Below are positions 18,233 through 27,246 of a stretch of DNA of 62,094 nucleotides, in pieces (the stretch's first letter is position 1; every line of letters starts with the position of its first letter). The notes below the pieces were generated by a model. The model made no database searches. It was not told where the DNA came from and was given only the letters and a program-made list of their open reading frames with translations. The translations under genes were made by a program, and so were the position numbers. This DNA comes from Bernardetiaceae bacterium (GTDB taxonomy: Bacteria; Bacteroidota; Bacteroidia; Cytophagales; Bernardetiaceae). The DNA lies in the NCBI GenBank assembly GCA_020832465.1, contig JAFIER010000250.1:1-62094 (forward strand), given 5' to 3'.

Positions 18233-19270
18233 TTAAAATTTGGTTTTGCTTAGTTCGCTATATTTTTTCTTTCCTCTTAGGAAAAAATCTACAACTATGC
18301 TTCCTTTGTAAGTTTTGGGCGGTATGCCATGTCCAGTTAATTTTTGTATTTTCTTTCTTTTCGCAAGAATACTTTTTCTATGCCGTAGCAAATAGCGATA
18401 GGCTTGCCCTACGGCACTGCCATGTGCGGCTTTCCCACTAAGAAAAAATTGCAAAGCAGCGACGGCATCTAAGGTTATGCGAATGGGTAGTCTGCTCCAT
18501 AGCATTTTTTGAGGCAGGTTTTTGAGTAGCATGACAATGCCATTGCGAAAATTAAAATAAGTTTTGCGCGGGTTGAGTTGCGAAAGCGTTCCACCACCGA
18601 CGTGAAAAACAGTGCTTCCGGCACAATATCCAATTGTATATCCAGCATTTTGCAACCTCCAGCAGAGGTCTATCTCTTCCATGTGAGCAAAAAAATCAGC
18701 ATCTAAGCCTTCGTATTTATGATAAAGCTCGGCACGGATAAATAATGCAGCCCCTGTTGCCCATACGACTGTAGAGTTGTCATCGTATTGCGCTGTATCT
18801 TGCTCGGCTTCATCAAAAAGCCGTCCTCTACAAAAAGGATAGCCATAACGGTCTAAAAAACCACCTGCCGCCCCCGCATATTCAAAGTATGCTTTACGAT
18901 GATAGGCTTTAATTTTGGGTTGGCAGGCAGCCATCTCGGGGTTTGCATCCATGTATGCAAGCAGGGGAGATAGCCAATTGGGCGTAACTTCAACATCAGA
19001 ATTGAGCAGTACATAATACTCAAACTCTGCTTCTATATGCTTGAGCGCACTATTATAGCCCTGTGCAAATCCTTGATTTTCAGAATTTTGAATAATACGA
19101 AGCTGGGGATACGCCTTTTCTAAAAAAGCTATAGATTGGTCTGTAGAGGCGTTATCGGCAACGATAACCTCCGCTTCCGGGCTATAAGCGCATACAGAAG
19201 GCAAAAAATCGGCTAAGTATTGCTCACCGTTATAATTTAAAATAACGACAGCTATTCGAGTGCTTGACAA
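18233..19270 (-). CDS. Family 2 glycosyltransferase
   Basis: GT-A glycosyltransferase transferring sugars from nucleotide donors to cell-surface glycans. Segments: IAVVILNYNGEQYLADFLPS, VIVADNASTDQS, NSDVEVTPNWL and HMEEIDLCWRLQNAGYTIGY. This is the rhamnosyltransferase/WbbL type. The longest frame opens at a TTG (19303), but that codon lies inside a TATCTTTG promoter-like element (19301-19308), so the TTG at 19270 (SSTRIAVVILNYN) is preferred. The end is convergent with the TonB receptor, 19 bp apart. Confidence 0.85.
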   Translation of the reverse strand: MSSTRIAVVILNYNGEQYLADFLPSVCAYSPEAEVIVADNASTDQSIAFLEKAYPQLRIIQNSENQGFAQGYNSALKHIEAEFEYYVLLNSDVEVTPNWLSPLLAYMDANPEMAACQPKIKAYHRKAYFEYAGAAGGFLDRYGYPFCRGRLFDEAEQDTAQYDDNSTVVWATGAALFIRAELYHKYEGLDADFFAHMEEIDLCWRLQNAGYTIGYCAGSTVFHVGGGTLSQLNPRKTYFNFRNGIVMLLKNLPQKMLWSRLPIRITLDAVAALQFFLSGKAAHGSAVGQAYRYLLRHRKSILAKRKKIQKLTGHGIPPKTYKGSIVVDFFLRGKKKYSELSKTKF

Positions 19271-19419
19271 AATCTTATGGTTTTGAGGTACGGAATACCA
19301 CAAAGATAAGCATAAGCCAAGAAGAAATCATACACTTTGCGAGTTAATCTATAAACTGTTTTAGAAATAGCATGCCCAATGCGCGCGTCCTTTTTGAGCA
19401 TATTTTAGTCTGCTTGTGT

Positions 19420-20955
19420 TTATAAATTTTCAATTTGTTGTAGGTAGTCTTCTGCTTGTTTCAGAATTTCGCTTTTTTGCTGTGCGCTCATACGCTCCCA
19501 ATTGCGATAGACCATACCTATTCTCGGGTTTTTAGCTAATTTTTCATTGTGTCTATGGTGAAAATGCCAGTATAGGCTGTTAAAAGGGCAGGCATTGTTG
19601 CCTACTTTGATTTTAGGATTATAGGCACATTCTGTACAGTAACGGCTCATTTTCTGGATATAATTTGCACTGCTTGTGTAGGGTTTGCTTGCGAGCAGCC
19701 CGCCGTCTGCAAATTGGCTCATGCCTCTGGTGTTCGTAATTTCTACCCATTGTATAGCATCGATATAGATGCCGAGATACCAGGTATCAACTTCATCGGG
19801 GTGGATACCTGCAAGGAGTGCAAAATTTCCTGTAATCATAAGCCTTTGTATATGGTGTGCGTAGGCTTTTTCTAAGGATTGTTTTATAGTTTGTGAGAGG
19901 CAGTGCATTTTGGTGTCAGCAGTCCAGTACCAATTGGGTAGTTTTCGTTCGTGAGCAAAAAAGTTTTCGGTTTCGTATTTTGGCATTTTAGCCCAATATA
20001 CACCTCGCATATACTCACGCCAGCCGATAATTTGACGCACAAAACCTTCTATTTGAGCTAAGTCTATGCAGTTTGAATTCTGCTTCCAGGCTTTGATTGC
20101 TGCTTTTACGACTTCTAAGGGGGAAATCATTTTGGTATTGAGTGCAAAAGAAAGTCGCGAATGAAAAAGATAAGGCTCATCAGGCTCCATAGCATCTTGA
20201 AAATGCCCAAAATAAGGCAACAACTTGTCATTGAAATAAGCAAGTAACTCAAGGGCTTCGCTGCGTTCGAGCACGTGTTCGAAGGGAAAGGGATTGCCTA
20301 TCGTGGGTATTTCCGCGGCTATGATTTCACGATGAATCTGCTGGAGACCTTCTCTATTTCTTTCGTAGCGTAAGGGTGGCGGAATGGGAATTTTTTTATC
20401 GTATTTTTTGCGATTTTTTGCGTCGTAGTTCCAGCTATCACCTATGGGTTTATCGCCTTGCATGAGTAGGTTGTATTTTTTTCTCATTTCACGGTAAAAT
20501 GATTCCATAAGATAGGTTTTTTTTCCTTCAAAAAAACGTTTTACCTCGTTTCGCTCAGTGAGAAAGTGTGCTGTATCATAAGATTTTGTTGTGATGGGCA
20601 AATTATGGCACATCTCGAGCAGGGCTTGGTCTAAGCGATACTCATCGGGAAGCTGGTACTCGAAATGCTCGTAGGCTTCTTTCCTTATCATTTCGTTGAG
20701 ATAGGCCGTGATGCTATGGTGCGGATTGTCTTTGAGTTGGATATAACGAACTTGATGCCCCTTTGCTTTTATGTTGTCTGCAAAGCGACGCATAGCGAGA
20801 AAAAACGCCATAATTTTTTGAATGTGGTGGCGTACATAAGTAGCTTCTCTCTTTGCTTCTATGAGTATATAGGTAATACTGGGGTCTATATTGGCAAACC
20901 AATGGTGTTGGCTATTGAGTTGGTCACCGAGTATGAGTCTGAGTGTTTTGGGCAT
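19420..20955 (-). CDS. FeS-type bacterial cryptochrome/photolyase (PhrB-like)
   Basis: 511 residues. The opening TLRLILGDQLN and the helical FAD domain belong to the FeS-BCP photolyases (COG3046). Four cysteines, Cys352, Cys440, Cys443 and Cys456, have the spacing of the [4Fe-4S] ligands in Agrobacterium PhrB, a (6-4) photolyase. FAD-pocket segments such as WREYMRGVYWA and WVEITNTRGMSQFADGG are present. It probably repairs UV (6-4) photoproducts using blue light. Its upstream region contains the split terminator and MITE of 20955-21116. Confidence 0.9.
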   Translation of the reverse strand: MPKTLRLILGDQLNSQHHWFANIDPSITYILIEAKREATYVRHHIQKIMAFFLAMRRFADNIKAKGHQVRYIQLKDNPHHSITAYLNEMIRKEAYEHFEYQLPDEYRLDQALLEMCHNLPITTKSYDTAHFLTERNEVKRFFEGKKTYLMESFYREMRKKYNLLMQGDKPIGDSWNYDAKNRKKYDKKIPIPPPLRYERNREGLQQIHREIIAAEIPTIGNPFPFEHVLERSEALELLAYFNDKLLPYFGHFQDAMEPDEPYLFHSRLSFALNTKMISPLEVVKAAIKAWKQNSNCIDLAQIEGFVRQIIGWREYMRGVYWAKMPKYETENFFAHERKLPNWYWTADTKMHCLSQTIKQSLEKAYAHHIQRLMITGNFALLAGIHPDEVDTWYLGIYIDAIQWVEITNTRGMSQFADGGLLASKPYTSSANYIQKMSRYCTECAYNPKIKVGNNACPFNSLYWHFHHRHNEKLAKNPRIGMVYRNWERMSAQQKSEILKQAEDYLQQIENL

Positions 20956-20956
20956 A

Positions 20957-21096
20957 AAAAAAGCGTTTTTGATTTGAATTAAAAACGCTTGGTAGTCTTA
21001 AAGATGTAATGCTCAAAGTCTTTCAAAACTAACAGTTCTCAAAGAACTGTTAGTTCTAAGCATTACTTGTTATACACTACCAAACGCTTTTTTGAG
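20957..21096. terminator. Intrinsic terminator split by a MITE
   Basis: AAAAAAGCGTTTTT (from 20957) would pair with AAAAACGCTTTTTT if the element at 20991-21081 and one copy of its 8-bp duplication were removed. On the minus strand this is the terminator of the large sensor gene ending at 21117. With the insertion the stem arms are separated by more than 90 bp. The left half still has a short stem of its own with the sequence up to 20990. Confidence 0.65.
20991..21081. mobile_element. MITE family 2, copy 1
   Basis: 91 bp with terminal inverted repeats GGTAGTCTTAAAGATGTAAT and GGTAGTGTATAACAAGTAAT around the hairpin AACTAACAGTTCTC/GAGAACTGTTAGTT-type core. Flanked by perfect 8-bp direct repeats aaacgctt (20983-20990 and 21082-21089). 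Nearly identical to 38811-38901 (inverted) and 61709-61799. Confidence 0.9.
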
Positions 21097-21116
21097 TTTT
21101 ATGTTCTTACTTTTTT

Positions 21117-24100
21117 TTAGACCCTAAAACCTATGACAAGTATGTCATCGATTTGTACTTGCCCCTCCATCCATTTATCTAATACTTGCGAGATAAAAAG
21201 GTGTTGGTCTTTCATGGGTTTATGGTGTATTTTAAAAAGCATTTCGCGAAAGCGTTTTTTCATAAACTTTTTGTTTTTAGTGCCGCCGAATTGGTCTTGG
21301 TAGCCATCTGAAAACATATAAAAAGCAGCGTCTCGCTCGCTTGCTACAATTTGATGCGATTTAAAGGTGGGCTTTTCGCCTTTGCGGTTATATCCTCCAA
21401 TAGCAAACTTACTGCCTTTGATATGATACAAACGGTCATCTTGCACAAATACAAGCGGGTTTTTAGCTCCTGCAAACTGCACTAAACGGCTTTTTTTGTG
21501 AATGACACAAATTGTCATATCCAGACCATCTTGGTTTTGATTTGTTTCTTGGTTGAGCGAGCCTTGAATGCGTCGGTGCAATTCTGCAAGGATTAAATCA
21601 GGCGATTCGATGTTGTCTGTATTGATAATTTGATTGAGCTTGGCTTCTGCCATTACGGACATAAATGCCCCTGGTACGCCGTGCCCTGTGCAGTCTATCG
21701 CTGCCAAAAATATTTTATCTTCTTTTTCAAAAAAAGCATAAAAATCTCCTGATACAATATCACGGGGTTTGAATAGGATAAAGGATTCGGGTAGTGCTTT
21801 GCGTACTAATGCTTCGGGTGGTAGCAATGCACTTTGCAAACGACTTGCATATCGGATACTATCTGTTAGGTCGCTGCTTCTTTTTTCTAATTGTGCTTTT
21901 TGGGTTTCTATTTCTGTTTTTTGTGCTTCTATTCTCCTATAAGACTGTGCATTTTCGATAGCAGTAGTGATATAGATAGATAGGTTGCTGAGCATATTCA
22001 CTTGATAGTCTGTATAGGCATTCTTACGAAAGCTTTGTACGGTAATTACCCCCAATTTTTGGTCTTTAGAGTGGAGTGGCATATAAATCAATGACTGTGG
22101 GACTTCTCCAATAAGGACGTTCGGCTTTTCATTGAAAAGTTTTTCGTATTCTTTTTCGATGTCTGCCACAATAACTTCTTTATCCACTAAAAAACTCCTT
22201 ACAGCAATTCTTTTTGTATTGTTTAGTGGCATGGAGTGCGTCGGTAGTGTTTTACCTTTTTCAATATACCCCATAAAATCGAGCGTTTCGGTTTCTGGAT
22301 TATAAAGTCCGATACCAAAGCCTTCAGCATCCATGAGTTTATTGACGTTATCATATACGGAACGAATAACGAGTTCAAGGTCTATATGTGTTGTAATTTT
22401 TCGTCCTGCTTCGCTCAGGATATTGATATTGTTATAGGCATTTTCGAGTTCTTTGTTTTTGTCTTGCAACTCACCAGTACGCTCGGCTACGAGGCGTTCG
22501 AGTTTTTGATTTTGCAAGCGCACACTTTGAATGCGTGTACGGTAAGCAATAAATATGAGTATAATAGCCAAGAAAAATATAAAAACTTTAAACCAAATCG
22601 TACTCCAAAAAGGTGGGTGAACCTCTATTTCTAAGGCAATTCCTTGCTCGTTCCATACACCGTCGTGGTTGCAGGCTTTGACTCTGAATGTATATTTTCC
22701 AGGCGGGATTTGATTGTAAGAAGCAAAACGGCGAGTGTCTGCATAGTTCCAATCGTCTTCTAATCCGTCCATTTTATAGGCATAGCGATTTTTGTCTGCG
22801 AGCCTAAAACTCAGGGCTGCAAACTCAAAGGCTATAGTATTTTGGGTGTATTCAAGATTGATTTTTTCGCTTACAGAAATATGTTGTAATAATGGAGACT
22901 CGGGGTTGAGCGAATCTCGTATGCCAACGACTTCGTTATGTATCAAAAACTGTGTAAGCACTATAGGTGGTTTAAACGTAGAAATTTCTATTTTTGTGGG
23001 GTAGAAGGCATTAAATCCATTTATACCCCCAAAATAAAGTCTTCCACTTTTAGGGCTTTTGTAGAACGCCCCGCTATTAAACTCATTACTTTGCAAGCCC
23101 GAGCGTTGGGTATATACGCGCATATTGTTATTTTCAAAATGCAAAAGACCATTATTAGTGCTACACCAGAGTGCATTTTTATCATCTCCTAAGATTCCGT
23201 ACACGCTGTAATTAGCCTGTTCGATATACTCTCCGAAGTGGCGTGCTTTTCCAATTTTGGGGTCGAATCTGTTGATACCATTTTCAGTACCAAGCCAAAA
23301 AATACCTTTTTTATCCTCCCAAAACATCATTACATTATTACTACTAATGCTACTTGTATCGTTAGGGTTGTGTTGGTAATTGATAAATCCATCTCTATCA
23401 TTGAGTAGCCTCGAAAGCCCAGCATCGGTGCAAGTCCATATATTTCTGTATTTGTCTTCGCCGACATACATAATACTCATGGAGGGTATTGACTTTTTGT
23501 TTTTGGGGTCGTGGGCAAATACTTTTTTTTCTTTGATTCGCCCGCTTACTTTATCAACGCTTAATCTAATTAGCCCTTCACCCGAGCTAGCTATCCAAAT
23601 ATTTTTTTGGCTATCTTCGAAAATAGATAAAATCAAGCGGTCTTGGCTTAAAATATCACGACTTACCTTCTCGATCTTGAGGTTGCCTTGCGTGTCGCAG
23701 TGAGTGCTTCTGTAGAGTCCACCATCTAATGTAGCAATCCAAAGTTGCTGACGGCTATCCATAAGCAGATAGGTAATATTGTCATCAGTAAGAGGGGGCA
23801 GGTCGCGCTTATAATACCTTTTGATTTTTCCATTTTCTTTGGAAATAAAATTCAAACCCTCCTCAGTGCCGACCCATAAATTTTCTTTTGCATCTTCGGT
23901 TATAGTCCATACAAGGGGGTTGCTAAGGCTATTACTATTTTGAGCGTCGTGGTAGTAATGGTCAAATCGATTTCGTAAATTGTCGTATTGCAACACACCC
24001 ATATTAGAAGTTCCTATCCATAACAATCCAGAGGCATCTTTTATAATGTCATTGATTAACCCTGTATTGGGAGGCAGAGGGATGGTTTGCGCAAGGAGTG

Positions 24101-24965
24101 TTTTGCGATTTATACTCAAAACTTGCTCGCCAGTGCTAATCCAGAAATAATCAGTATCTACTGTAAAACTTCTTATCTCTACGGGCGAATCGAGATAGGT
24201 CTCGACATCGTCATTTTCTGAATTATATACCAATATTGTCTGTTCGTATGCAAGTAGCAATCGTTTTGTTTTATCATACTTCATATCTACGACATAGAAC
24301 TCTTCTTCTTGAAAAGATTTAGGTACGAAAGGCGTAAATTTTTGTGTTTTTTGTTCATAACGAAATACACCCTTTGCGCTTAATGCCCAAATATTATTTT
24401 GTGCATCGCAAAAAAGCATAAAAACTTTGTTGTCATCTTTATATAAAGCCTCAGATTCGATGTGAGTCCATTTTCCGCTTGGATAGTGATAATAGCTTAT
24501 GCCGAGCCGCCCTACTACCCATATATTTTGTGTAGAGTCTTCGCATATATGATTGATTTCTTGTTCTCTTTTGCCTTCCATGCCCTTTTCGGGAATATCA
24601 ATTCTATGAAAATGGTGTGTAGAGGGGGAGAATTGGTTAAGCCCCACATTCGTACCTATCCATATATTGCCGTCGGAGGCTTCCATAATGGTATTGATAT
24701 AATTGCCGTTAAGGCTTTGTGGCTGCCCGCGTTTGTGCCTAAAGACTTCTATTTCATAGCCATTGTACCGATTTAGTCCATCTTGTGTACCTATCCAAAG
24801 AAATCCTTTTTTATCTTGTGCAAGCGCAGCAGTTGTATTTTGAGAAAGTCCATTTTCAATCGATAGGGATTCTAAGCGTAATTTTACACTTTGAGCCTGT
24901 GCTGCTGTATTGAACCATAAAAAGCTCAACCAAAATCCTAAAAAGATAAAAAAACGAATAGGCAT
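21117..24965 (-). CDS. Two-component-type propeller sensor with GAF and SpoIIE phosphatase output
   Basis: 1,282 residues. Signal peptide (1-24), then many reg_prop beta-propeller blades of the form G-x-x-W-I-G-T-x-x-G-L-x-x-(Y/F) (about 30-690), a Y_Y_Y domain (about 700-785), one TM helix (about 786-808), a coiled coil, a GAF domain (about 845-1000) and a PP2C/SpoIIE phosphatase (about 1035-1282) with DIVSGDFYAFF, AIDCTGHGVPGAFMS and YMFSDGYQDQFGG. In hybrid two-component systems the propeller senses polysaccharide-derived ligands and signals to a histidine kinase; here the output is a Ser/Thr phosphatase. It ends at a terminator into which a MITE has inserted. Substrates are unknown. Confidence 0.88.
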   Translation of the reverse strand: MPIRFFIFLGFWLSFLWFNTAAQAQSVKLRLESLSIENGLSQNTTAALAQDKKGFLWIGTQDGLNRYNGYEIEVFRHKRGQPQSLNGNYINTIMEASDGNIWIGTNVGLNQFSPSTHHFHRIDIPEKGMEGKREQEINHICEDSTQNIWVVGRLGISYYHYPSGKWTHIESEALYKDDNKVFMLFCDAQNNIWALSAKGVFRYEQKTQKFTPFVPKSFQEEEFYVVDMKYDKTKRLLLAYEQTILVYNSENDDVETYLDSPVEIRSFTVDTDYFWISTGEQVLSINRKTLLAQTIPLPPNTGLINDIIKDASGLLWIGTSNMGVLQYDNLRNRFDHYYHDAQNSNSLSNPLVWTITEDAKENLWVGTEEGLNFISKENGKIKRYYKRDLPPLTDDNITYLLMDSRQQLWIATLDGGLYRSTHCDTQGNLKIEKVSRDILSQDRLILSIFEDSQKNIWIASSGEGLIRLSVDKVSGRIKEKKVFAHDPKNKKSIPSMSIMYVGEDKYRNIWTCTDAGLSRLLNDRDGFINYQHNPNDTSSISSNNVMMFWEDKKGIFWLGTENGINRFDPKIGKARHFGEYIEQANYSVYGILGDDKNALWCSTNNGLLHFENNNMRVYTQRSGLQSNEFNSGAFYKSPKSGRLYFGGINGFNAFYPTKIEISTFKPPIVLTQFLIHNEVVGIRDSLNPESPLLQHISVSEKINLEYTQNTIAFEFAALSFRLADKNRYAYKMDGLEDDWNYADTRRFASYNQIPPGKYTFRVKACNHDGVWNEQGIALEIEVHPPFWSTIWFKVFIFFLAIILIFIAYRTRIQSVRLQNQKLERLVAERTGELQDKNKELENAYNNINILSEAGRKITTHIDLELVIRSVYDNVNKLMDAEGFGIGLYNPETETLDFMGYIEKGKTLPTHSMPLNNTKRIAVRSFLVDKEVIVADIEKEYEKLFNEKPNVLIGEVPQSLIYMPLHSKDQKLGVITVQSFRKNAYTDYQVNMLSNLSIYITTAIENAQSYRRIEAQKTEIETQKAQLEKRSSDLTDSIRYASRLQSALLPPEALVRKALPESFILFKPRDIVSGDFYAFFEKEDKIFLAAIDCTGHGVPGAFMSVMAEAKLNQIINTDNIESPDLILAELHRRIQGSLNQETNQNQDGLDMTICVIHKKSRLVQFAGAKNPLVFVQDDRLYHIKGSKFAIGGYNRKGEKPTFKSHQIVASERDAAFYMFSDGYQDQFGGTKNKKFMKKRFREMLFKIHHKPMKDQHLFISQVLDKWMEGQVQIDDILVIGFRV

Positions 24966-25202
24966 ATTACTGTAGTGTAAATAAATAGCTAAAAAATGAG
25001 TGTTTGAGGGCTAGTCTCTATATTTACATTAGAAATTATCAGGTTTAGTTGTTAGATATAAACATGGCTGCCAGAGTTGTTGTTTCTAACAGCAATTTGC
25101 GAGTACCTACAACAGCACGATAATCCTTGTTCAATCTTGAGTGCGTATGTATGGGTTATCAAAATTGCGATTTTAGCAAGTTTTATTATGCTTATAAACA
25201 GA

Positions 25203-25233
25203 CAAATATACATAATATTTGTTAAGGTACAAA
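25203..25233 (-). promoter_or_regulatory. Candidate promoter of the propeller-SpoIIE gene
   Basis: On the minus strand TTTG (25230-25233) and TATATTTG (25203-25210) are spaced by 19 bp, matching the Bacteroidota -33/-7 consensus. The predicted leader is about 230 nt. Confidence 0.6.
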
Positions 25234-25306
25234 AATTATGCGTTTTACTTTAAAACGAATGCCTTATTTTTTTGTAACGGCATAAATAGGCTTTAGCGCA
25301 ATAACA

Positions 25307-25344
25307 AAAAAACTCTTGAAACATAAAGTTGTTTCAAGAGTTTT
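25307..25344 (-). terminator. Intrinsic terminator of the ECF sigma gene
   Basis: AAAACTCTTGAAAC pairs with GTTTCAAGAGTTTT (about 14 bp) around a short loop. On the minus strand it is followed by a T run, placing it correctly downstream of the sigma factor gene. Confidence 0.75.
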
Positions 25345-25375
25345 AAAGAAATGCTATTCCATAGATTAGCATTAA

Positions 25376-25462
25376 ATTTTAGAAATAACATTTCTTTGAG
25401 AAATGTTATTTCTAAAATATTAGTTCTGACACTGCCTAAGTTTATTGATCAACTTAACGTAT
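25376..25462. repeat. MITE remnant: AGAAATAAC hairpin plus family 3 terminus
   Basis: TTTTAGAAATAACATTTCT pairs with AGAAATGTTATTTCTAAAA (hairpin 25377-25419), the same core as in MITE family 1. It is followed by TTAGTTCTGACACTGCC and CCTAAGTTTATTGATC, AACTTAACGTATAT, a family 3 type right end. No left terminus or target duplication is seen. It lies directly 3' of the sigma gene. Confidence 0.6.
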
Positions 25463-25469
25463 ATGCTGC

Positions 25470-25982
25470 CTAAGCCTTAGGTGCATATATTTTCAAATTG
25501 TCTTTAAGCTCTTTGCGTGCAATATGAATGCGATTCTTGACCGTACCAATTGGAATGCCGAGTCTTTCAGCAATTTCGTAATATTTGAACCCACGGTAGT
25601 GCATCAAAAACGGGCGTTTGTAAGGCTCGTCAAGTTTATCAATGGCTCTGTAAATATCTTCTAAGGCAAAGGTTGAATAAGCTGTATTGCCTATAAGATT
25701 ATCAGCAGAATTGATATAATGCAGATTATCTGTAGTATCTATGAAAGTATTACGGCGGACTAACCTTTGGTAGTTTGTGATAAAGGTATTTTTCATAATC
25801 GTATAAAGCCAAGCTTTAAGATTTGTACCTTCTGTAAATTTATCACGGTTAGTAAACGCTTTCAATACCGTTTCTTGAAGCAAGTCATTTGCCTCTTCCA
25901 TGTCTTTTGTTAGCTTTAAAGCAAAAGGCTTTAAAGAATGTGCTATCTTGTGTAATGCGTAACCAAACTCTGTTGCTGTCAT
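25470..25982 (-). CDS. ECF-type sigma-70 factor
   Basis: 170 residues. Region 2 spans about 15-80 (MEEANDLLQETVLKAFTNRDKF, LKAWLYTIMKNTFIT) and region 4 about 110-165 (HYRGFKYYEIAERLGIPIGTVKNRIHIARKELK, a clear helix-turn-helix). Anti-sigma factors are often encoded next to ECF genes; none is here, so control may be transcriptional. This resembles the abundant stand-alone ECF proteins of Bacteroidota. It has a good candidate promoter and its own terminator. Confidence 0.93.
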   Translation of the reverse strand: MTATEFGYALHKIAHSLKPFALKLTKDMEEANDLLQETVLKAFTNRDKFTEGTNLKAWLYTIMKNTFITNYQRLVRRNTFIDTTDNLHYINSADNLIGNTAYSTFALEDIYRAIDKLDEPYKRPFLMHYRGFKYYEIAERLGIPIGTVKNRIHIARKELKDNLKIYAPKA

Positions 25983-26041
25983 GAGGATTCGATGTTTTGA
26001 GTAAAAAATGTAACTTGCTTAGATTCTTGCTTTGTTTAATG

Positions 26042-26073
26042 CAAAGCTAATAAAGTTTAAACAAAAAAACAAA
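26042..26073 (-). promoter_or_regulatory. Candidate promoter of the ECF sigma gene
   Basis: Minus strand TTTG (26070-26073), 20-bp spacer, TAGCTTTG (26042-26049). It is a full match to the Bacteroidota primary-sigma consensus, about 60 bp before the start codon. Confidence 0.7.
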
Positions 26074-26467
26074 TAAATCGCTCTTTTTTTTTGTTTTTTT
26101 TGCCTACTTATTGGCTTTAAACCAATAGATTAAAAAAAGAGGCTATACTAAATATCATTACGCTTGTTTTATTAGCCTATTTGCAAGGCGTTTATTAGGC
26201 ATCAGAACTAAGACTTCTGTCAGAATCCTTGGTTCTAACTTCTAAACGTAATAATCTTTATTGATTTTTATTTGCTTGCTATTCGCTATATATACGAATA
26301 GATTTTGTGTATGGATTTCTATACAACAAATAAACAAAAAAAAATTTTTTCTTTGATATTTGAGTGCCTTGGTTTTGCCCTAAATCTAAAAAGTGCAAAT
26401 CAAGCCGTTTAGAATGCTCAATATGCACTTTTTATATGAGAGTTACAAGTTTTTAAACTTCTTTAAA
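26074..26467. other. Non-coding spacer with a possible decayed inverted-repeat element
   Basis: About 26157-26255 has imperfect ends ATCATTACGCTTG and its inverted ATTATTACGTTTAG, with the hairpin AGAACTAAGACTTCTG/AGAATCCTTGGTTCT inside. This resembles the other MITE-like units, but no target duplication is seen. The rest is AT-rich with no recognisable gene. Confidence 0.45.
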
Positions 26468-27169
26468 TCAGTTAGTACCGATGTTTTGTCTCATGCGCTC
26501 TAAATTTTCAGTAGCCTGCTTTATTTTTTCATCGGCTTGTTTGATTTTAGGCTCATTTTCTTTGATTTTATTTTCGTTGTTTTCGAGCTCCTTTTTTAAA
26601 GATACAATTTTATTTTTTGCATTTTCAGACTCTTTTTCAAGGTTTTGCTTTTCTTTTTCAGCAGCGGCTAAGGCAGCAGCAGCCTCTTTGATAAGTTTAT
26701 CGTAATAGGCTTTGTTAAATTCAATGGCAAAATTGCGTACAAGTACTTGCAATTTATCAAACTCATCAGGGTATCGCTGCGGGCTGATAATTAAATCATA
26801 ACCTTTAGCAGCTGCTACATAAAGTATCGCACCAGTATTTCCTTTTTTAGATTCTATGCGTACAAAAAGGTCTATGCGCTCGGGCGTAACGGCTGTGAGT
26901 GTTGCTTTTTCGGCTGTATAATTTTTACCTCCAAAAAAACCGCTTTTGAGTTTTACTTTATGTGCTTTGCGCAAATGTTTGTCAAAGGCATCTATTACCT
27001 CGTCGCTCTCGGCTTCAAAACTTACAGTAATAGTAGTCATTTGCCGCTTATCAAATTTCTGCTCCGTAACGCTAACAAGCTCTTGTGGCTGTGCAACTAC
27101 TTGCTCGCAGCAGGAGAGTATATAAAAAAACACAAAAAATCCGAAGCATAAAGTATAGTATTTGTTCAT
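26468..27169 (-). CDS. Secreted coiled-coil protein, unknown function
   Basis: 233 residues with an N-terminal signal peptide (MNKYYTLCFGFFVFFYILSCCEQVVAQ, where a Cys pair may also act as a lipobox). A globular part (about 30-155) follows, with SFEAESDEVIDAFDKHLRKAHKVKLKSGFFGGKNYTAEKATLTAV. The C-terminal 75 residues are a charged Glu/Lys/Asn coiled coil. I do not recognise the family. Probably periplasmic or surface-attached. Confidence 0.65.
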   Translation of the reverse strand: MNKYYTLCFGFFVFFYILSCCEQVVAQPQELVSVTEQKFDKRQMTTITVSFEAESDEVIDAFDKHLRKAHKVKLKSGFFGGKNYTAEKATLTAVTPERIDLFVRIESKKGNTGAILYVAAAKGYDLIISPQRYPDEFDKLQVLVRNFAIEFNKAYYDKLIKEAAAALAAAEKEKQNLEKESENAKNKIVSLKKELENNENKIKENEPKIKQADEKIKQATENLERMRQNIGTN

Positions 27170-27246
27170 TTGAATAAGGTTTTAATGAATTGAATAAATT
27201 TTATATGGCTATTGCTATGCTAATAGTTCAAAAATATTGCCAATAA

